The notes: generated by a model from the sequence alone, not told the origin. A stretch of 64,000 nucleotides of DNA from Diphasiastrum complanatum (GCA_029204225.1 CM055105.1:9891744-9955743); one strand, 5' to 3'; shown: positions 1-12,939, counted from the stretch's first letter. Made by a program: numbers and translations.

Positions 1-324
1 CATAGCTATTTCGTTTCTATTCTTTTCTTTTCTGCTCTACTCAAGCACACTCTCTCTGTATCTCGCTATATGTATTTTGATCTAGACTAAATAGTTTATA
101 TCTCCAGTGTGTGGAGTTTACAAGATAGCTAAACAGAGAATTACAAGAGTAGTTAACGCTAATCAACTAATCAGTTACTCTCCGTTATTGCTACCCATTT
201 TGGCTGGGCGTGAAGTTGAAGACTCCACACCCGTTGAGCTGCCAACTAGCAGCGTAAAAGATCCCCTTTGGTTTCTTTTTGTTTTGCGTTGCTTTGCAGG
301 TTTTGTGGTCTTGGAGGCATGTTT
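1..324 (-). repeat. Family C Copia LTR, part 1 (split by H element)
   Basis: This stretch matches the part of the family C LTR seen at about 41533-41880 and, inverted, at 24290-24640. Shared landmarks include the text around GTGGAGTTTACAAGATAGC and the block GAGCTGCCA..GGCAGCGTG. The window starts inside the LTR, so its minus-strand 3' end is missing. At 324 the LTR is broken by the H element and resumes at 4893. Several differences from the other two copies suggest an older copy. Confidence 0.8.
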
Positions 325-449
325 TGTGGAAAAAGTACAAAAAGGACCAAGAGTGGTGATGATCTTGAACTTGACTCCATGGGCTGAATTGGTCTTTGTT
401 GGTTCAAAAGGTGTGAAGATCAGCCAATGAGCTTGATGTTGATCTGAAA

Positions 450-2467
450 TCACCATATCCATGATGGTGCTTCTTTGATGTTGACATCTTTGATGAGCTT
501 GAGAGCTTTGCACCATCCTAGCACCTCCAAAATTGATTCCTTCCAATTTTCATGTAGATGCTTGACCTTGAGGCTTGCTCCTTCACATGAGATATTCTCC
601 TCATTCCCTTGAAATGTGAGCCACATGGGTTCAACCATGTTTCTTGAGTTTCTTTTTGGAATCACAACTTGAGAAGGTCTCTCCTCCTCAATCCTTGGCA
701 CACTTGAACCCTGAGACGACTCCTTAAGATCCTCTTCATGATGCTCCTTCTTGATGGAAATCCGAGACCTCCATGTCTCATAATGATCACAACAAGTATG
801 ACCATTCAATATGCACTTCCTATGATTATCAAGATTACTTATGCTAGAAACATAAGTCCAAAAATCACCACAACTTGGCATGATTTTTCCAATATTGAAA
901 TCAAAAGATATTTCCATCTCAATAAGGCTAACTACTTGCTTATGGATATAAGTGTCCACTTTGGATGCTTCACTTATTCTCATAAGAAGTTTACAACTTG
1001 CCTTTAAGATTGAAAACTTACAATTTTGATCTTTATGAATGAACACATCATTCATGATCTTATTGAAACTAAAAGAATGTATATTATGAAGACATTTCCA
1101 TTTCCTTGACTTTATAACTAATGTAAGCTTACAAGAAAAACATGATTTGCTATACTTTAAGGCATCACACTCAACTAGTATTGCCTTAAGCCACCTTTGA
1201 GATACAAAAATTCCTTCAAAGCAAAATAGATCTTCATAAGTTAACATGAGAGCATAAATGAAACTATTTTGCTCCTTATTCTTGATTGATTTTTTTTGAA
1301 TAATAACAAAAAGTTTGAACTTGTCCAAAGTTCCAAGCAAATACTTTCCAAGGACATAAAATAAATCCAAGTTACTTTAATGAAAGTGACATCTATCTTT
1401 GCATCTTGAACCAAAAAATGCACTTCCAAATGAAAAATTTGAAAAGATTTGACATGTGTTGTGATGGACTCTTGAAGACAAATCTTGCAAGTCCTTGTGA
1501 GACTCCAAGCCTCATTCACCTTTCCACAAAGGAAACACCCTTTCTTGGACTTGTCCTTCTTGTATTTGTATTTTGAACTTGAAGCTCCATCCTTCGTGAA
1601 AGATTCAACTAGTTTCATCACATTTTGCAATATTTTCATAGTTGGCATATTGAGGCCAAAACTTGTTTTAGACTTAGAGGTTGACTTTTCAAAGTTCATT
1701 AGTCTAGATTTCATATGAATAAACACTTTTTAAAAGTGTGGGATAGATAGAATGCGAGTTTGAGTAGATTCAATTTGAATAAGTTGGGTACATTGAATCT
1801 AGACCCAAAATTGGTAGGGTTAGCATTTTGGTGGGAAAGCCAAGTGGACAAATAGGGTTTGGACCTGCTATAAAAGGATGTAACTCATGGAGAGAGTCAT
1901 CTTCTCTCTTCTCTATCTCATTTCATGCTTATACATGGTACTCTTGGGTTCTACTATCCATTGGTGCACTACCTTGGTGATTGCTTGCAATTCTATGTGT
2001 AGAATGATCTATATTTGTTATTTATAGATCCACATGTGTGAAATACAGTACTTGCTGGTTTTGTATGGACAAAAATAGTACATAATCATTTCATTCAAGT
2101 TTGATCAAGTTCTATTAGTGTTTGCATCTCAAATTGTGTGTAGATGCTGATTTTTCTACATTGGTGAAATTGGTAGTGTATTTCTCTTTCTAACCAAAGA
2201 TCATTCAAGTAGATTGGATCTTAAGGATCTGAAATCTTTCACGTCCTTCACCTCGGCCCCCTTGCTTTGGTTCTCCTTTGATGGATTGGTCTTCTTTTTG
2301 TAGCATCTTGAGAAAACATGTCCTCCCTTGCCACAAAGGTTGCACTTAGGGTCCTTCCTTTCCTTCAATAGGATCTCACCTATTGATGTCATGTGAATAA
2401 AAACCTGTGATATGATTCTACAAATGTAATTTGTGACTTTCAAGAGACTAGATTTGAACATCTTCAA
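450..2467 (-). pseudogene. H-element CCHC protein, interrupted copy
   Basis: Read on the minus strand, the N-terminal part (2467-2250) carries a CCHC zinc knuckle, CNLCGKGGHVFSRC (C-X2-C-X4-H-X4-C), followed by a Lys/Ser-rich stretch. A solo family A LTR (1596-2244) then splits the frame. It resumes with a second Cys-rich cluster (CFLCGK...CKIC) at about 1595-1480, is broken by a frameshift or stop near 1370, and continues as a 306-residue frame (1370-450). The closest relative in the window is the ORF at 46783-48474. The first 450 or so bases of the reading frame differ completely from the other copy's C-terminus, so one or both copies carry deletions. I do not recognise the protein. Confidence 0.65.
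1596..2244 (+). mobile_element. Solo LTR of Copia family A
   Basis: A single LTR of about 649 bp with no internal region. Its ends are near-perfect inverted repeats (GTGAAAGATT at the left, AATCTTTCAC at the right), and the family consensus start appears to be TGTGAAAGATT. It is flanked by CCTTC at 1591-1595 and 2245-2249, and the uninterrupted site is visible in the other H copy near 47010. It therefore formed by insertion followed by LTR-LTR recombination. A TATAAAA-like stretch lies at about 1870 and a CACATGTGTG motif at 2031-2040. Confidence 0.88.
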
Positions 2468-2499
2468 TAATCTAGAACAATCTACAAAAGATCTAGCTC

Positions 2500-4053
2500 A
2501 CAAACCTAAGAATCAATCTTCACACTAATGACTAGTCACTTAGAAACTTTGCTTTGATCACTAAGACAAAAGCACACAATCTTTGAATCAAATCACAAAA
2601 GAAATTAGATCCAATCTCCTATTGGACTCATCAAATACCAATGACTCTTTCTTTTGAAAGTTGAAATGGATATGAAAAGATTTGAACCTAGATTTTCCTT
2701 TTCACTTGACTAGTTCTCTCAAAACTTGAGATTCTTGAACAAAAGATGGATTTTGTTTCAAACACATGAAAATCAAACTTAATCACTTCTTTTGGACTCA
2801 CTCTTGACCCAAATAATCTCACTCTTGAGATTTAGAATGAATTTGATTTGATTTGATAATAAGCTATACCACCAATTTTTTACAAAGCTTAAAAATTTAG
2901 ACAACTAGAGATTCACAAAGATCTCAACCATGCATGAATACTCAAATATGGACTCCTCCTCATTCTAGTCATCCAATGGGATCACAAATTGACCCTCACA
3001 CTCTCACAAAGAAAGTTGAATAGAAGTAATTTGAGTTTCATACATACTATGTCAATTTTTGCTCAACAAATTGAATTCAATCACTCCTATTGGATTCCAC
3101 CAATTACTCTACCTTTTAAGACTTGGAATAAAATTCAAAATCAACAGTTGTGATTTTTCTCACTAAGATATTGTGCTTCAAAGAGCTAATGCCACTTAGA
3201 AAGATTTGATCACATAGGAGAAGACAAATTCTTCACCAATAACAACACATAATGAGCTTCTAGATCTTGCCCTATACAAAGGAAAGAACTCTTAGAAAAT
3301 TGGATCTCTCTCTACACATTTGTCATAGACACCTTAATAGCTCTTTTCAGACCTTACAATCACTCAAACAAATTGAGTAGGGTTGAACAATGTGACTTGG
3401 ATCTCAATCTCTTTTCTAGAACTCTCAATTGAAGCCAATCTATGTCAAATTCTACAAAAGATTTGCATAGATGCTCTATATGCACTAGAAACTCTCAAAG
3501 GTTTCACTTGGAGGATAGATCCAAAGATGTTTTCTAGCAAATTGATGCTTCTAAACTTGACCCTATCACTCTTGAACAAATCTAGAGTGATGGAACTATG
3601 GATTTTAACCTCTCACCTTGCATATCACTCCTTAACCTATGATTTTTAGCAAAATCTCTCTTAACTTCAACATACACTCAAAAAATCAGAGAAGATCAAT
3701 TAATGCACCTTTTTCAAGCTTCAATTTTAATTTTTTGGCTGATCTAATCCAAGGACTAATCAAGGGATTAGATTCACTATAGAAAATGCTTGATTTTGCA
3801 CCAAAAATCACTCAAATTGGGTACGTGAGTCAAATTCTACAAATTTTTGAAATTTCTCAGTCAAAACTGGAGCTGTACAGCCTCACACGTGTGGAAAGGG
3901 TTCCTACAGCCCACAAGAAGTTCTGGACCAAAAATTTTGAGGATAGCTATCAAATCCAACTCGCTACACAAAATTTGACTAGTTTCCAAAAACTGCTAAT
4001 TTTGTCTTTGATTTGGATTAACCCTATCAATTTCAACAAAACCTCTTGTACTA
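2500..4053 (-). other. Leader of element H between primer site and ORF
   Basis: About 1.5 kb of AT-rich sequence without a convincing ORF. It is almost identical, inverted, to 45287-46770. A chance 88-codon frame at 3383-3649 is preserved with no residue change in the other copy, which reflects near-identity of the DNA rather than coding. It contains a CACACGTGTG palindrome at 3884-3893. Confidence 0.7.
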
Positions 4054-4066
4054 GGCTCTGATACCA
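4054..4066 (-). other. Primer binding site, element H (tRNA-iMet)
   Basis: On the minus strand this reads TGGTATCAGAGCC, the complement of the plant initiator-methionine tRNA 3' end and the usual Copia primer site. It abuts the LTR end ...TTTTTCCACA directly, which fixes the element's strand and the LTR boundary. Confidence 0.88.
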
Positions 4067-4892
4067 TGTGGAAAAAGTACAAAAAGGACCAAGAGTGGAT
4101 CCTAATCTGATCCTCAAGAGGGATTGGTTGTTAGATTACTTGATCTATTAATCTACTTCAGCTTAAGATCAATCTAGATCAATTCTAGACACAAAATCCT
4201 AACAAGAACAATCATTAATTGAAGGTAAGTGTACTTTATGGTTTCACACGTGTGAAACATTGTCTGAGTATGGAATCCAACCTGGAAATCAAGTACACAT
4301 TGATAGAACCTCAAAACAATCAAAACAAATGTAGATAAATGGAGAGAATCACTCAAAATTGCCTCCAAAACCAAGATTGGTGTCTCACAATGATTATGGC
4401 CAAATGTGGCTCTATATATACAATAAGTGGGAGCTCGTGGTACTGATCATCCCTCTGATCCCACATGTGTGAAGGTGCTTTGTCATATGATGATTCATCA
4501 TGCAAAATTGACACTTGGACAAAACCTTCTATTTTGAGCACTTTTGGACCATTTTCCTTCTATATGGAGATCTACTTGGAAATCTTCTAGAATTCAAAAT
4601 TCGCCTACTTCAGCTTATTCCACACATGTGAGCTGTCCTCTACACATGGGATATGACACCTAACCAAAATATTTGGCTCATGCAATCAATATGCCATGTG
4701 TCATATATCTAGAAAACTAGTTTTTGGCCTTTTTAGCCACTAGAACTTGAATTAAATCATATGTACAACCTATGTGATTATGGTACATGACAAGTACACT
4801 ATTTTCACACGTGGAAACAGGCTCCACACATGTGTGTATATCTATATACAAGATTTTTGGCCTCTACCAAGCTTATTTTTGCATTTTTCACA
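4067..4892 (-). repeat. 5' LTR of element H
   Basis: About 826 bp, starting (minus strand) TGTGAAAAATGC and ending CTTTTTCCACA. The inner boundary is set by the primer site and the outer one by the TGTTT target duplication. Only the last ~137 bp is shared with the right copy (48455-48591). It carries five copies of the CACACGTGTG palindrome or its CACATGTGTG-type variant, at 4245, 4462, 4621, 4806 (half-match) and 4824. Confidence 0.7.
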
Positions 4893-5039
4893 TGTTTGAT
4901 TTTCGCGAATTGTTCAACTTTCATGAATCATTCGATCTTCAAGTCAAGGTATGTTGACTTTTGCAAATTGTTTGACCTTCATGAATCGTTCAACCTTCAA
5001 GTCAAGGCACATTGACTTTCGCAAATTGTTTGTGTTGCA
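4893..5039 (-). repeat. Family C LTR, part 2 (5' end of LTR)
   Basis: This resumes the LTR interrupted at 324. It matches the start of the C LTR at 24128 onward, inverted, with the shared pattern of GCGAATTGTTC followed by GAGTCAA..GTTGACT. Two imperfect ~60-bp units with this pattern lie in tandem here (about 4911-4970 and 4971-5030), and a similar duplication exists in the other C LTRs. The likely minus-strand LTR start, TGCAACACAAAC, is at 5039. Confidence 0.65.
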
Positions 5040-5099
5040 TCGCTCCGCGTCACGACAAAGATGTAGGAATTCACTATTTCTGACAGTGAGGCCAAGGCT

Positions 5100-6511
5100 T
5101 GAAGAGGAGTAACTTCAAGCACCTACACCAAAAAGATCCACAAGAGAAAGATCCTAGCCAAGAAGGCTCACTTATGATGAGAGAGGAAGGCAAGTGGAAT
5201 GTGAAACTTCCTATCATGCATTTTTCATATCAGAGGAAGAGCCTAAAGATGTCCAAGAAGAACTTCAATCTAAGAAGTGGGTTGAAGCAATGACTCTTGA
5301 GTTTAAAGCCTTGATGTCAAACAACACATGGGAGCTTGTAGAGCCACCAAACAACATGCATGTCATTGGATGTAAGTAGGTATTCAGGATCAAGTACAAC
5401 AATGATGGATCCATCAACAAATACAAAGCAAGACTTTGTACCAAAGGCTACTCTCAAATCAAAGGTCTTGACTATGAAGACACTTTTGCACCAGTTGCAA
5501 AAATGGTAACTATAACAATTCTCATTTCATGTTATCACAATTGGAGGATGTTTCAACTTGATGTTTCTAATGCCTTTCTCAATGGTTACCTTGAGGAGGA
5601 GATTTACATGGAGCAACCACTTGGATTTGTGAAAGAAGGTGAAGAATCAAAAGTTTGTCTTTTGTTCAAAAGTCTCTATGGAATAAAACAAGCACCAAGG
5701 TCTTGGCATGCAAGGCTCAACTCCTTTCTCATATCACTCAAATTTTATCTTAGTGAATATGACCCTTCATTGTACATTAAGTTTGTAAATAGACCTGTGG
5801 TTATTCTTCTCATCTATGTAGATGATATCATTCTTAGTGGAAATAATGAAGAGCTAGTTGAAAAAACTAAACATGCACTTGGTAGTGAACTTAAGATGCA
5901 AGATCTAGGAGTCCTTCACTACATTTTAGGCCTTGAAATTGACTTTTGGAAAGATCATGCTTTCATAAGTCAAAGTAGATATGCACTTTTCATGCTTAAG
6001 AAATTCCAAATGGAAAATTGTAAAGGCATAGATACACTAATAGAGCACTTTCTAAAAGTTCCTATAAAAGATGATGAAAGATCCTTCAAGGACATCACTC
6101 TTTATAGGAGTCTTATTGGCTCACTTATATGGTTAACTATGACAAGGCCTGATCTAAGCCTTAGTGTACATAAGCTAAGCCAACACATGCAAGATCTAAA
6201 GATATATCATTGGAAGTTGGCTAAAAGAATCTTGAGATATATATCTTCTACCTTAGACTGTGGATTAATCTACAAAGGAGAAGATCTAACTTTGGTTGCT
6301 TTTTCAGATTCAGATTATGCAGGAGACAGGTTGGATAGAAAATCCACGAGTGCTTACACAATTTTTCTTGGAGGAAATGTAGTTTCTTGGATATCAAAGA
6401 AACAAGCAACTATATCCTTATCATCTTGTGAAGCTGAGTACAAATCTCTTACAGCCACAACAAAGGAGGTTTTATGGATCAAAAGGCTACTCTTGGAACT
6501 AAAGTGTTATG
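5100..6511 (+). pseudogene. Copia pol fragment: reverse transcriptase and RNase H
   Basis: One frame from about 5194 to 6511 encodes the Copia RT domain followed by RNase H. Visible RT landmarks are QLDVSNAFLNG, the KQAPRSWH block, and the catalytic LLIYVDDIILSG; the RNase H part has DSDYAGD and SSCEAEYKSL. A single TAG at 5377-5379 replaces the Trp of the usual GCKWVF motif. Gag, protease and integrase are absent upstream. The 3' end is cut at the family A LTR starting at 6512, in mid RNase H. It is close to the pol of Copia B (18222-19855) and is a dead copy of the same lineage. Confidence 0.88.
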
Positions 6512-7161
6512 TGTGAAAGATTTCAGATCCTTAAGATCCAATCTACTTGAATGATCTTTGGTTAGAAAGAGAAATACACTACCAATCTCACCAATGTAAA
6601 AAAATCAGCATCTACACACAATTTGAGATGCAAACACTAATAGAACTTGATCAAACTTGAATGAAATGATTATGTACTGTTGCTTTCCGTACAAAACCAG
6701 CAAGCTATTGTATTTCACACGTGTGGATCAAAAAATAGCAAATATAGATCTTTCTACACATAGAATTGCAAGCAATCAACAAGATAATGCACCAATGGAT
6801 AGTAGAATCCAAGAGAACTATGTATAAACATGAAATGAGATAGAGAAGAGAGAAGATGACTCTATCCATGAGTTACATCATTTTATAGCAGGTCCAAACC
6901 CTATTTGGCCACTTGGCTTTCCCACCAAGATGCTAACCTTACTAATTTTGGGTCTAGATTCAATGTACCCAACTTACTCAAATTGAATCTACTCAAACTC
7001 GCATTCTACCTTTCCCAAACTTTCAAAAAGTGTTTATTCAAATGAAATTTAGACCAATGGACTTTGAAAAGTCAACCTCTAAGTCTAAAACAAGTTTTGG
7101 CCTCAATATGTCAAATATGAAAATATTGCAAAATGTGATGAAACTAGTTGAATCTTTCAAA
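6512..7161 (-). repeat. Family A Copia LTR (3' LTR of minus-strand fragment)
   Basis: About 650 bp, inverted relative to 1596-2244, with matching TGTGAAAGATT-type ends. On the minus strand it follows the purine tract GAAGAGGGAG and the RNase H tail at 7387-7162, so it is a true 3' LTR rather than a solo one. It contains an exact CACACGTGTG at 6716-6725. Confidence 0.88.
7152..7161 (-). other. Start of 3' LTR beside polypurine tract (family A)
   Basis: The minus-strand purine run GAAGAGGGAG lies immediately upstream of the LTR start at 7161. This is the expected plus-strand primer position for a Copia element. Confidence 0.55.
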
Positions 7162-8212
7162 CTCCCTCTTCAACTAGTTTTAGCATAGACTTTGATAATA
7201 CTCCAAGTGAAGTCCTATGCTTCATGAACATGTCTTTTCCTAGTGCTTTGGTGAAGATATCAGCTACACATTCCCTTAAAGACACATGTTGAAGCTCCAC
7301 CTCCTTTGCAATGACTTGCTCCCTCACAAAATGATATTGTATCTCAATATGCTTGTTCCTAGCATGAAAGATAGGATTGGATGCCATTCTTTGGGCTGAT
7401 TGATTGGCTATTCACCTCCACTATCACTTCTCAAAGCTTTCAACTTGAAAGTAAACTGCTTTTCTACATAAGCTTTGAAAGTAAGGAGAACATCATAAAC
7501 CATTGCTTTAGAAGATAGCATATAGATCCAATAATATCTTATATAATCATCTACAAAAGAAACAAAACAATTTGCTCTTCCTTTGCTTTTGGTTGAAGAG
7601 AAATGAAAGTCAGAGTGCACAAGTTCAAATGGATGCTGTGTTTTGATGCTTGATCTTGGATTTTGCCAAAATACAAGCTTCACAAGGTTGAAGCTCCTTT
7701 GACAGTGACTTTGGTAGTCCAACAACTTTTCCTCCATTGACCATAGATTGCATGGGTTTGAAATTGGGATGTCCCAATCTCTTATGCCACAGATCCTCCT
7801 GATGAACCTTGGTCTCATAAGCAATATCTAAAATGTTAGTACTCTCCCTAGAATATAGTTTGTACAACTTTCCAATTCTAGATCCTCTAGCAATAACTTC
7901 ATTTTCTCTTGAGATTATATATTTGTCAACATGAAACTTGACATCCAATCCACTATCAAACAACTGTCCTACACTAATGAGATTCTTGGTTAGTCTAGGT
8001 ACATAAAGTACATCATGCAATCAGAAAGATTTTGATGATGATGCATGCAATGGAATACTACCAATTCCTTCAATTCTACACTCTACATCATTAGCAGTAT
8101 AGATTGATCTTTTTGCACCTAGATATGGCATGAGACTTGTGAAAGAGTTTCTAGAGCTAGACATATGGGAACTAGCCCCACTATCTATCTGTCAGATTTC
8201 TTCATTCTCAAA
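7162..8212 (-). pseudogene. Copia A gag-pol remnant: protease, integrase start, RNase H tail
   Basis: Minus-strand order is: protease with a DSGASSHM motif (near 8190), the LYVPRLTKNLISVGQLFDSG segment (about 8020-7930), the GAG-pre-integrase HHCC region (LWHKRLGHPN...CEACILAK), the start of the integrase core (to about 7408), then directly the C-terminal tail of RNase H (7387-7160). Most of integrase and all of RT are therefore deleted at about 7390-7408. The 3' LTR follows at 7161-6512. There are stops and frame changes. Confidence 0.85.
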
Positions 8213-9332
<1,120 letters not shown>

Positions 9333-9753
9333 TGACAAAAGAACATAAGCAGATGTCATTAAATGATGGATGGATGTGGTTCTACCTCGAGCTACCTCAG
9401 ACTCCATAAATATGTGTAGCTCTCCTTACAATCAATGATGAAGAACCAAAATTTTGTAGCTATCTCATGCCATTTTGGATCTAAACAATTTTGCTTGTTA
9501 TCTCTCTATATGTCTCTCTCTAACTCGTGTTGAAGCTAATGCTTATACACTGATATCTTGTACTTTGCTCATTATTGATTCATTGCTATCATATTCTGTT
9601 GCTTAGCATGCTAGATTGTGGTTAAGCCATATCTTCTGAACTATATCTAGTTAATTAATCTAGAATCAGGTTACTATGCTAATCACAAAGCTTAATTAGA
9701 TCCATCATACTTGTGGACATTCCCCACACGTGTGAAATCTGAAAATTTTGTCA
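9333..9753 (+). repeat. 5' LTR of Copia family G
   Basis: 421 bp bounded by TGACAAAA at the left and its exact inverse TTTTGTCA at the right, with the primer site immediately after. An exact CACACGTGTG lies at 9725-9734, 20 bp before the LTR end. The LTR looks unrelated to those of families A and B although the gag downstream is homologous. Confidence 0.75.
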
Positions 9754-9766
9754 TGGTATCAGAGCC
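9754..9766 (+). other. Primer binding site, Copia G
   Basis: TGGTATCAGAGCC directly follows the LTR end, complementary to initiator-Met tRNA. The leader to the gag start is about 760 bp and carries another exact CACACGTGTG at 9938-9947 and a half match at 10281. Confidence 0.88.
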
Positions 9767-10523
9767 AAATTAAGCTTTGCATGCTAACATCTTTGATTGT
9801 ACAAGAAATTGAGAGCTAAATCAAGCAAAAAAGCAGTTTTGCACTTTTTTTCACCTTTTTCTGAAGTGTATTTGGATCAAATCGGATTGGAACTGAATTT
9901 TTAGACCTGACAAGTGGTAGTACGGAATCTGGAATTCCACACGTGTGAAAATCAGAGATTTTTAGTCCCTTTTATTTCCTTGTTTATAGATCCAAAGATA
10001 GTAGTGTTATAGCTTGATGGAAAGCTTATGATCTGTACTTTCCATATAAATTGAAACCAAATCAATCTGTGTGTCTAGCAGGAGTTATAAGCTCTTAAAG
10101 AGGATAGGGATAGGTCCAAAATCCGAGTGACAACATTTTGATTTGATTCAATCTTGCTTTGTTCTGAATCCATTGTTTTGAGCATCCTACACAAGAAACT
10201 GAAGATCATAATTGAGTCTGAAGTAATTGAACACCTTTTGAGCCTTCTAAGAGTCAATTGTGTTTTCTTTTGAAGCATTTCACACGTGCCAAAAGTAAGA
10301 TTCAAACTAGCCAAAGTGTCTCAATTCACTTTGTGTGTCTGATCTAGATAATTTGTCTTGTGGAATATTTGAGATTCATCTCAAATATAGTTGCAAGTGT
10401 TTCACATAGGAAGGTAGTACATCCTTGAAAATACTTGTAGTGAAAGAGAGCAGCAAATTTAAGTTTGATTGGAACAAGCTCAAACATATTGCAAGTCCAA
10501 TAACTAAAAAGTCTTCATTAAAA

Positions 10524-11180
10524 TGGCATCTTAGGCAGGATATCTTCTAGAAGCTAATGAAAGACTAAACACTTCTAATTACTCAATTTGGAAGTTCAGA
10601 ATGGAGTCTATTTTGATACTCCAGGATGTTATGGATATTGTGCTTGGTGTTGAGGAGGAGCCTCAAACACAGGCTGAAATTCCTAAGTATAGGAAGAGAG
10701 CTAGAATGGCTCTACATTTCATTAAGATGAATGTATCTAATGAAATTCTGAGAGAGATAGGATCTTGCACCACAGCCAAAGAAGTTTGGGATGCACTTAA
10801 GTCCATCTATGAAGAAAATAATACTTCTAGAATACTCATTTTTAGGAATCAGATTTTCCAAAGTTTTCAAAGAAGTGAAGAGAGTGCATCAAACTATGTT
10901 CTGAGAGTTAAAGATTTACATAGAGAGCTTTCTTGTGTTGGTGTTACTATTAACCAAGATGAGCTAGTTCAAGTCATACTGAATGGCTTGAGAGATGACT
11001 ATGATAATCTTGTTCAGTCTTTTGCCATTAAGGAGGAGTTGCCTAATCTAGAAACTCTCCAAGGAATTCTTATTTCTAAAGAATCTAGACGAAGCTATAA
11101 ACTCTTCAGGATGAACAAACTCGAGCATGGTGGAATTACGAAGCAGATGCGGATGGAAGGAGTGAGAGAAAGATCGTAAG
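10524..11180 (+). pseudogene. Copia G gag polyprotein (start codon followed by stop)
   Basis: The expected start ATGGCATCT is at 10524, but codon 4 is TAG. The remaining frame (10536-11180) then reads without interruption and matches Copia gag (UBN2/DUF4219 type), with YSIWKFRMES near the start, VSNEILREI, and the helix-rich block ending ...ELVQVILNGL. It is recognisably homologous to the gags at 15893 and 62946. The reading frame ends before any zinc knuckle, and what follows at 11184 is not Copia-like, so the element is broken there. An internal ATG (10601) is the only other start. Confidence 0.8.
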
Positions 11181-11183
11181 ACA

Positions 11184-11872
11184 AGTTGACACGGCCACAA
11201 ATGAATCACCAATACCACAAAAGACTGAGTGGGTAAAACCTATCCAACCAAGGATAGCGAAAGAAGTCAAGAAATTGGCAACAGATGCAATCCAACAGAT
11301 TTTACCAAGCCTCATCAAACAAATGTTGCTACAACAACTTCTGGTGGATGAATTACAAAGAGGTCTCACGTCAACCACACAACTTGGACTACCAGTCAAT
11401 GCAACAATCCATCTGTACCACCTTCAAGAGAGCAGTCCATTGAAAAAGGAAAGACTAAGGTGGGAGATTGTCCTCTAATTTCAACGCCAATCATAAGCAA
11501 GATCCAACCAAAGTCGGAATGTTCCACTGAACATCTGGCCACCACAAAGCTACATCAGGACATCACATTGCTTAGACGGCCAGATCTAGGGAATCTAAGC
11601 CCTATAAGAACTTAGGTACATCAAGATTCGACGCAACGTCTAGCATCAAGGTATTCGGAATGGCCACCTAATTATTATTGAAGATCTAGCAACAGCACCG
11701 GTTCTTGCTATACAACAACCAATAAAGCACCAGGTTTTACGTAAGCGAGCGCTGATCCACACCTTTTCTGGAGCAAAAGACAAGTCCCTTGCAATAAACA
11801 CACCAACAAACCGGCCACCACAACAATCTGCCTGAGTGCCGAGGGACCGGCACTCATTTGGGTCATGGATCC
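11184..11872. other. Unassigned mosaic, probable Gypsy debris
   Basis: Codon-like sequence with no recognisable domain (11184-11640), then sequence leading to the hairpin at 11836-11853. By analogy with 60200-60312, the second part is the 3' end of a diverged family E Gypsy. No reliable ORF is present. Confidence 0.4.
11836..11853 (+). repeat. Conserved hairpin upstream of E-type 3' LTR
   Basis: GTGCCGAGGGACCGGCAC folds as a perfect 6-bp stem with a 6-nt loop. The same element occurs inverted at 39092-39109 and decayed at 60276-60293, each 19-20 nt before an E-type LTR. Confidence 0.7.
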
Positions 11873-12240
11873 TATAGGGCGACGGGTGGGTCCTACCACC
11901 TATAGTGTATAATACAAGTGATATAGTGCGAGGGCACCTGCTTCCTGCATATATAAGACCGACCCAGTGACCACACAAATCAGATAAATAGAACTTGAAT
12001 AAAAGGACTTTGGGCCTTAGTAGAATAAATTAATTAAAAAGTCCAAAGTCACGTTTATAAGGTTCTAAGTTTAATGGAAATCTCACAAAATCACATGAAT
12101 CATGTGAGTTTGGTACTTTTCCTAATGAACCATTAGATTGAAGTTCATTTAGTTTGAAGGACTAGGATGCCATTGTAAATAGGCCAATGAGAGCCAAGAT
12201 GGCCCTATATCTCCCAATAAACAAAGTGTAGAGGAACAAG
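11873..12240 (+). repeat. Putative diverged E-type LTR fragment
   Basis: It follows the hairpin at the same spacing as in family E and shares short blocks with the E LTR in the same order (TTGGGCCTTxG, CACATGAATC..GTGA, CCAATGAGAG). Overall similarity is low. The right boundary is a guess from where the resemblance fades. Confidence 0.4.
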
Positions 12241-12589
12241 TGCCAAAAAGAACAGATTAGAATGAAGCTGAATCAAACGTGGATGGTGCTCAGGCGATGT
12301 TTCAAGCAAATGCCACTTGTTTTAGAGAAAATGAGCTTCAACTATGAATTCAACCAAGCAGTGTCGATCTAAAGCAATGTGCTCTTGCTATTCAAAATCA
12401 AACTATCATGTCCAATGGAGCAGTCCACTCAAGCACACCAACGTATGCATCAACATCTAGAGGCACATGTACCTACAATGTGCAAAATATACTTGAACAC
12501 AGCTCAGACAACAAGACCTCAACCAGTGGATTCACGCGAAGTTGTTCATGCGCCAGGCAGTCAAAGGGTCTATTCAAATGGAAATGCTT
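12241..12589. other. Unassigned sequence
   Basis: Fairly GC-balanced sequence between the diverged LTR and a Copia integrase fragment. No motif, tandem repeat or convincing ORF seen. Confidence 0.4.
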
Positions 12590-12939
12590 ATCAATCTTTG
12601 AATATTTTTCTCATTTGACACTTCATGATGTTAGATCCATCCACACTACCATCAATCATGCTTGAAGACACTTTTGGAATGTTCCCCTCATCAAAAATGA
12701 CATCTCTACCAGCAATCACTTTGTTAGTAGAAGAAATGTAAACCTTGTAGGCTTTACTCACCTCACTATATCCAACAAAAGTACCTCTTCTTGAAGATGG
12801 ATCCTCCTTGGTTCTATCATCAAGAGTAATGTTGACACAGCATGTGCATCCAAAGGTTCTTAGAAAGTTGACACTCGGCCTCCTCTTGAATAGCATCTCA
12901 AAAGGTGTCCTTCCATCCAAAATAGCACTCGACGCCTGA
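12590..12939 (-). pseudogene. Copia integrase C-terminal fragment
   Basis: On the minus strand the frame 12971-12591 reads GRTPFEMLFKRRPSVNFLRTFG, then RGTFVGYSEVSKAYKVY and GRDVIFDE, the standard end of the Copia integrase domain. The upstream side (towards 12940) is cut where Gypsy sequence begins. Nothing of RT follows, so it is an isolated fragment. Confidence 0.85.

Larger units (their letters stand above)
325..4892 (-). mobile_element. Element H, left copy: non-autonomous LTR retrotransposon
   Basis: Read on the minus strand, this is a 5' LTR (4892-4067), an initiator-Met-type primer site, a leader of about 1.5 kb, a degenerate CCHC ORF, and only the last ~32 bp of a 3' LTR (356-325). 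The plus-strand ends are TGTGGAAAAAG and TTTTTCACA, a short imperfect terminal inverted repeat of the TG..CA type. It is flanked by TGTTT at 320-324 and 4893-4897, inside a family C LTR that continues on both sides. That makes this one insertion event. No protease, integrase, RT or RNase H motif is visible, so it probably depended on another element, unless pol was deleted. A second copy lies inverted at 45287-48591. Confidence 0.75.

Noticed and set aside
3383-3649. 88-codon ORF identical in both H copies (3383-3649 and 45604-45870)
   Set aside because: It is antisense to the element, has no domain, and identity simply reflects near-identical leader DNA.
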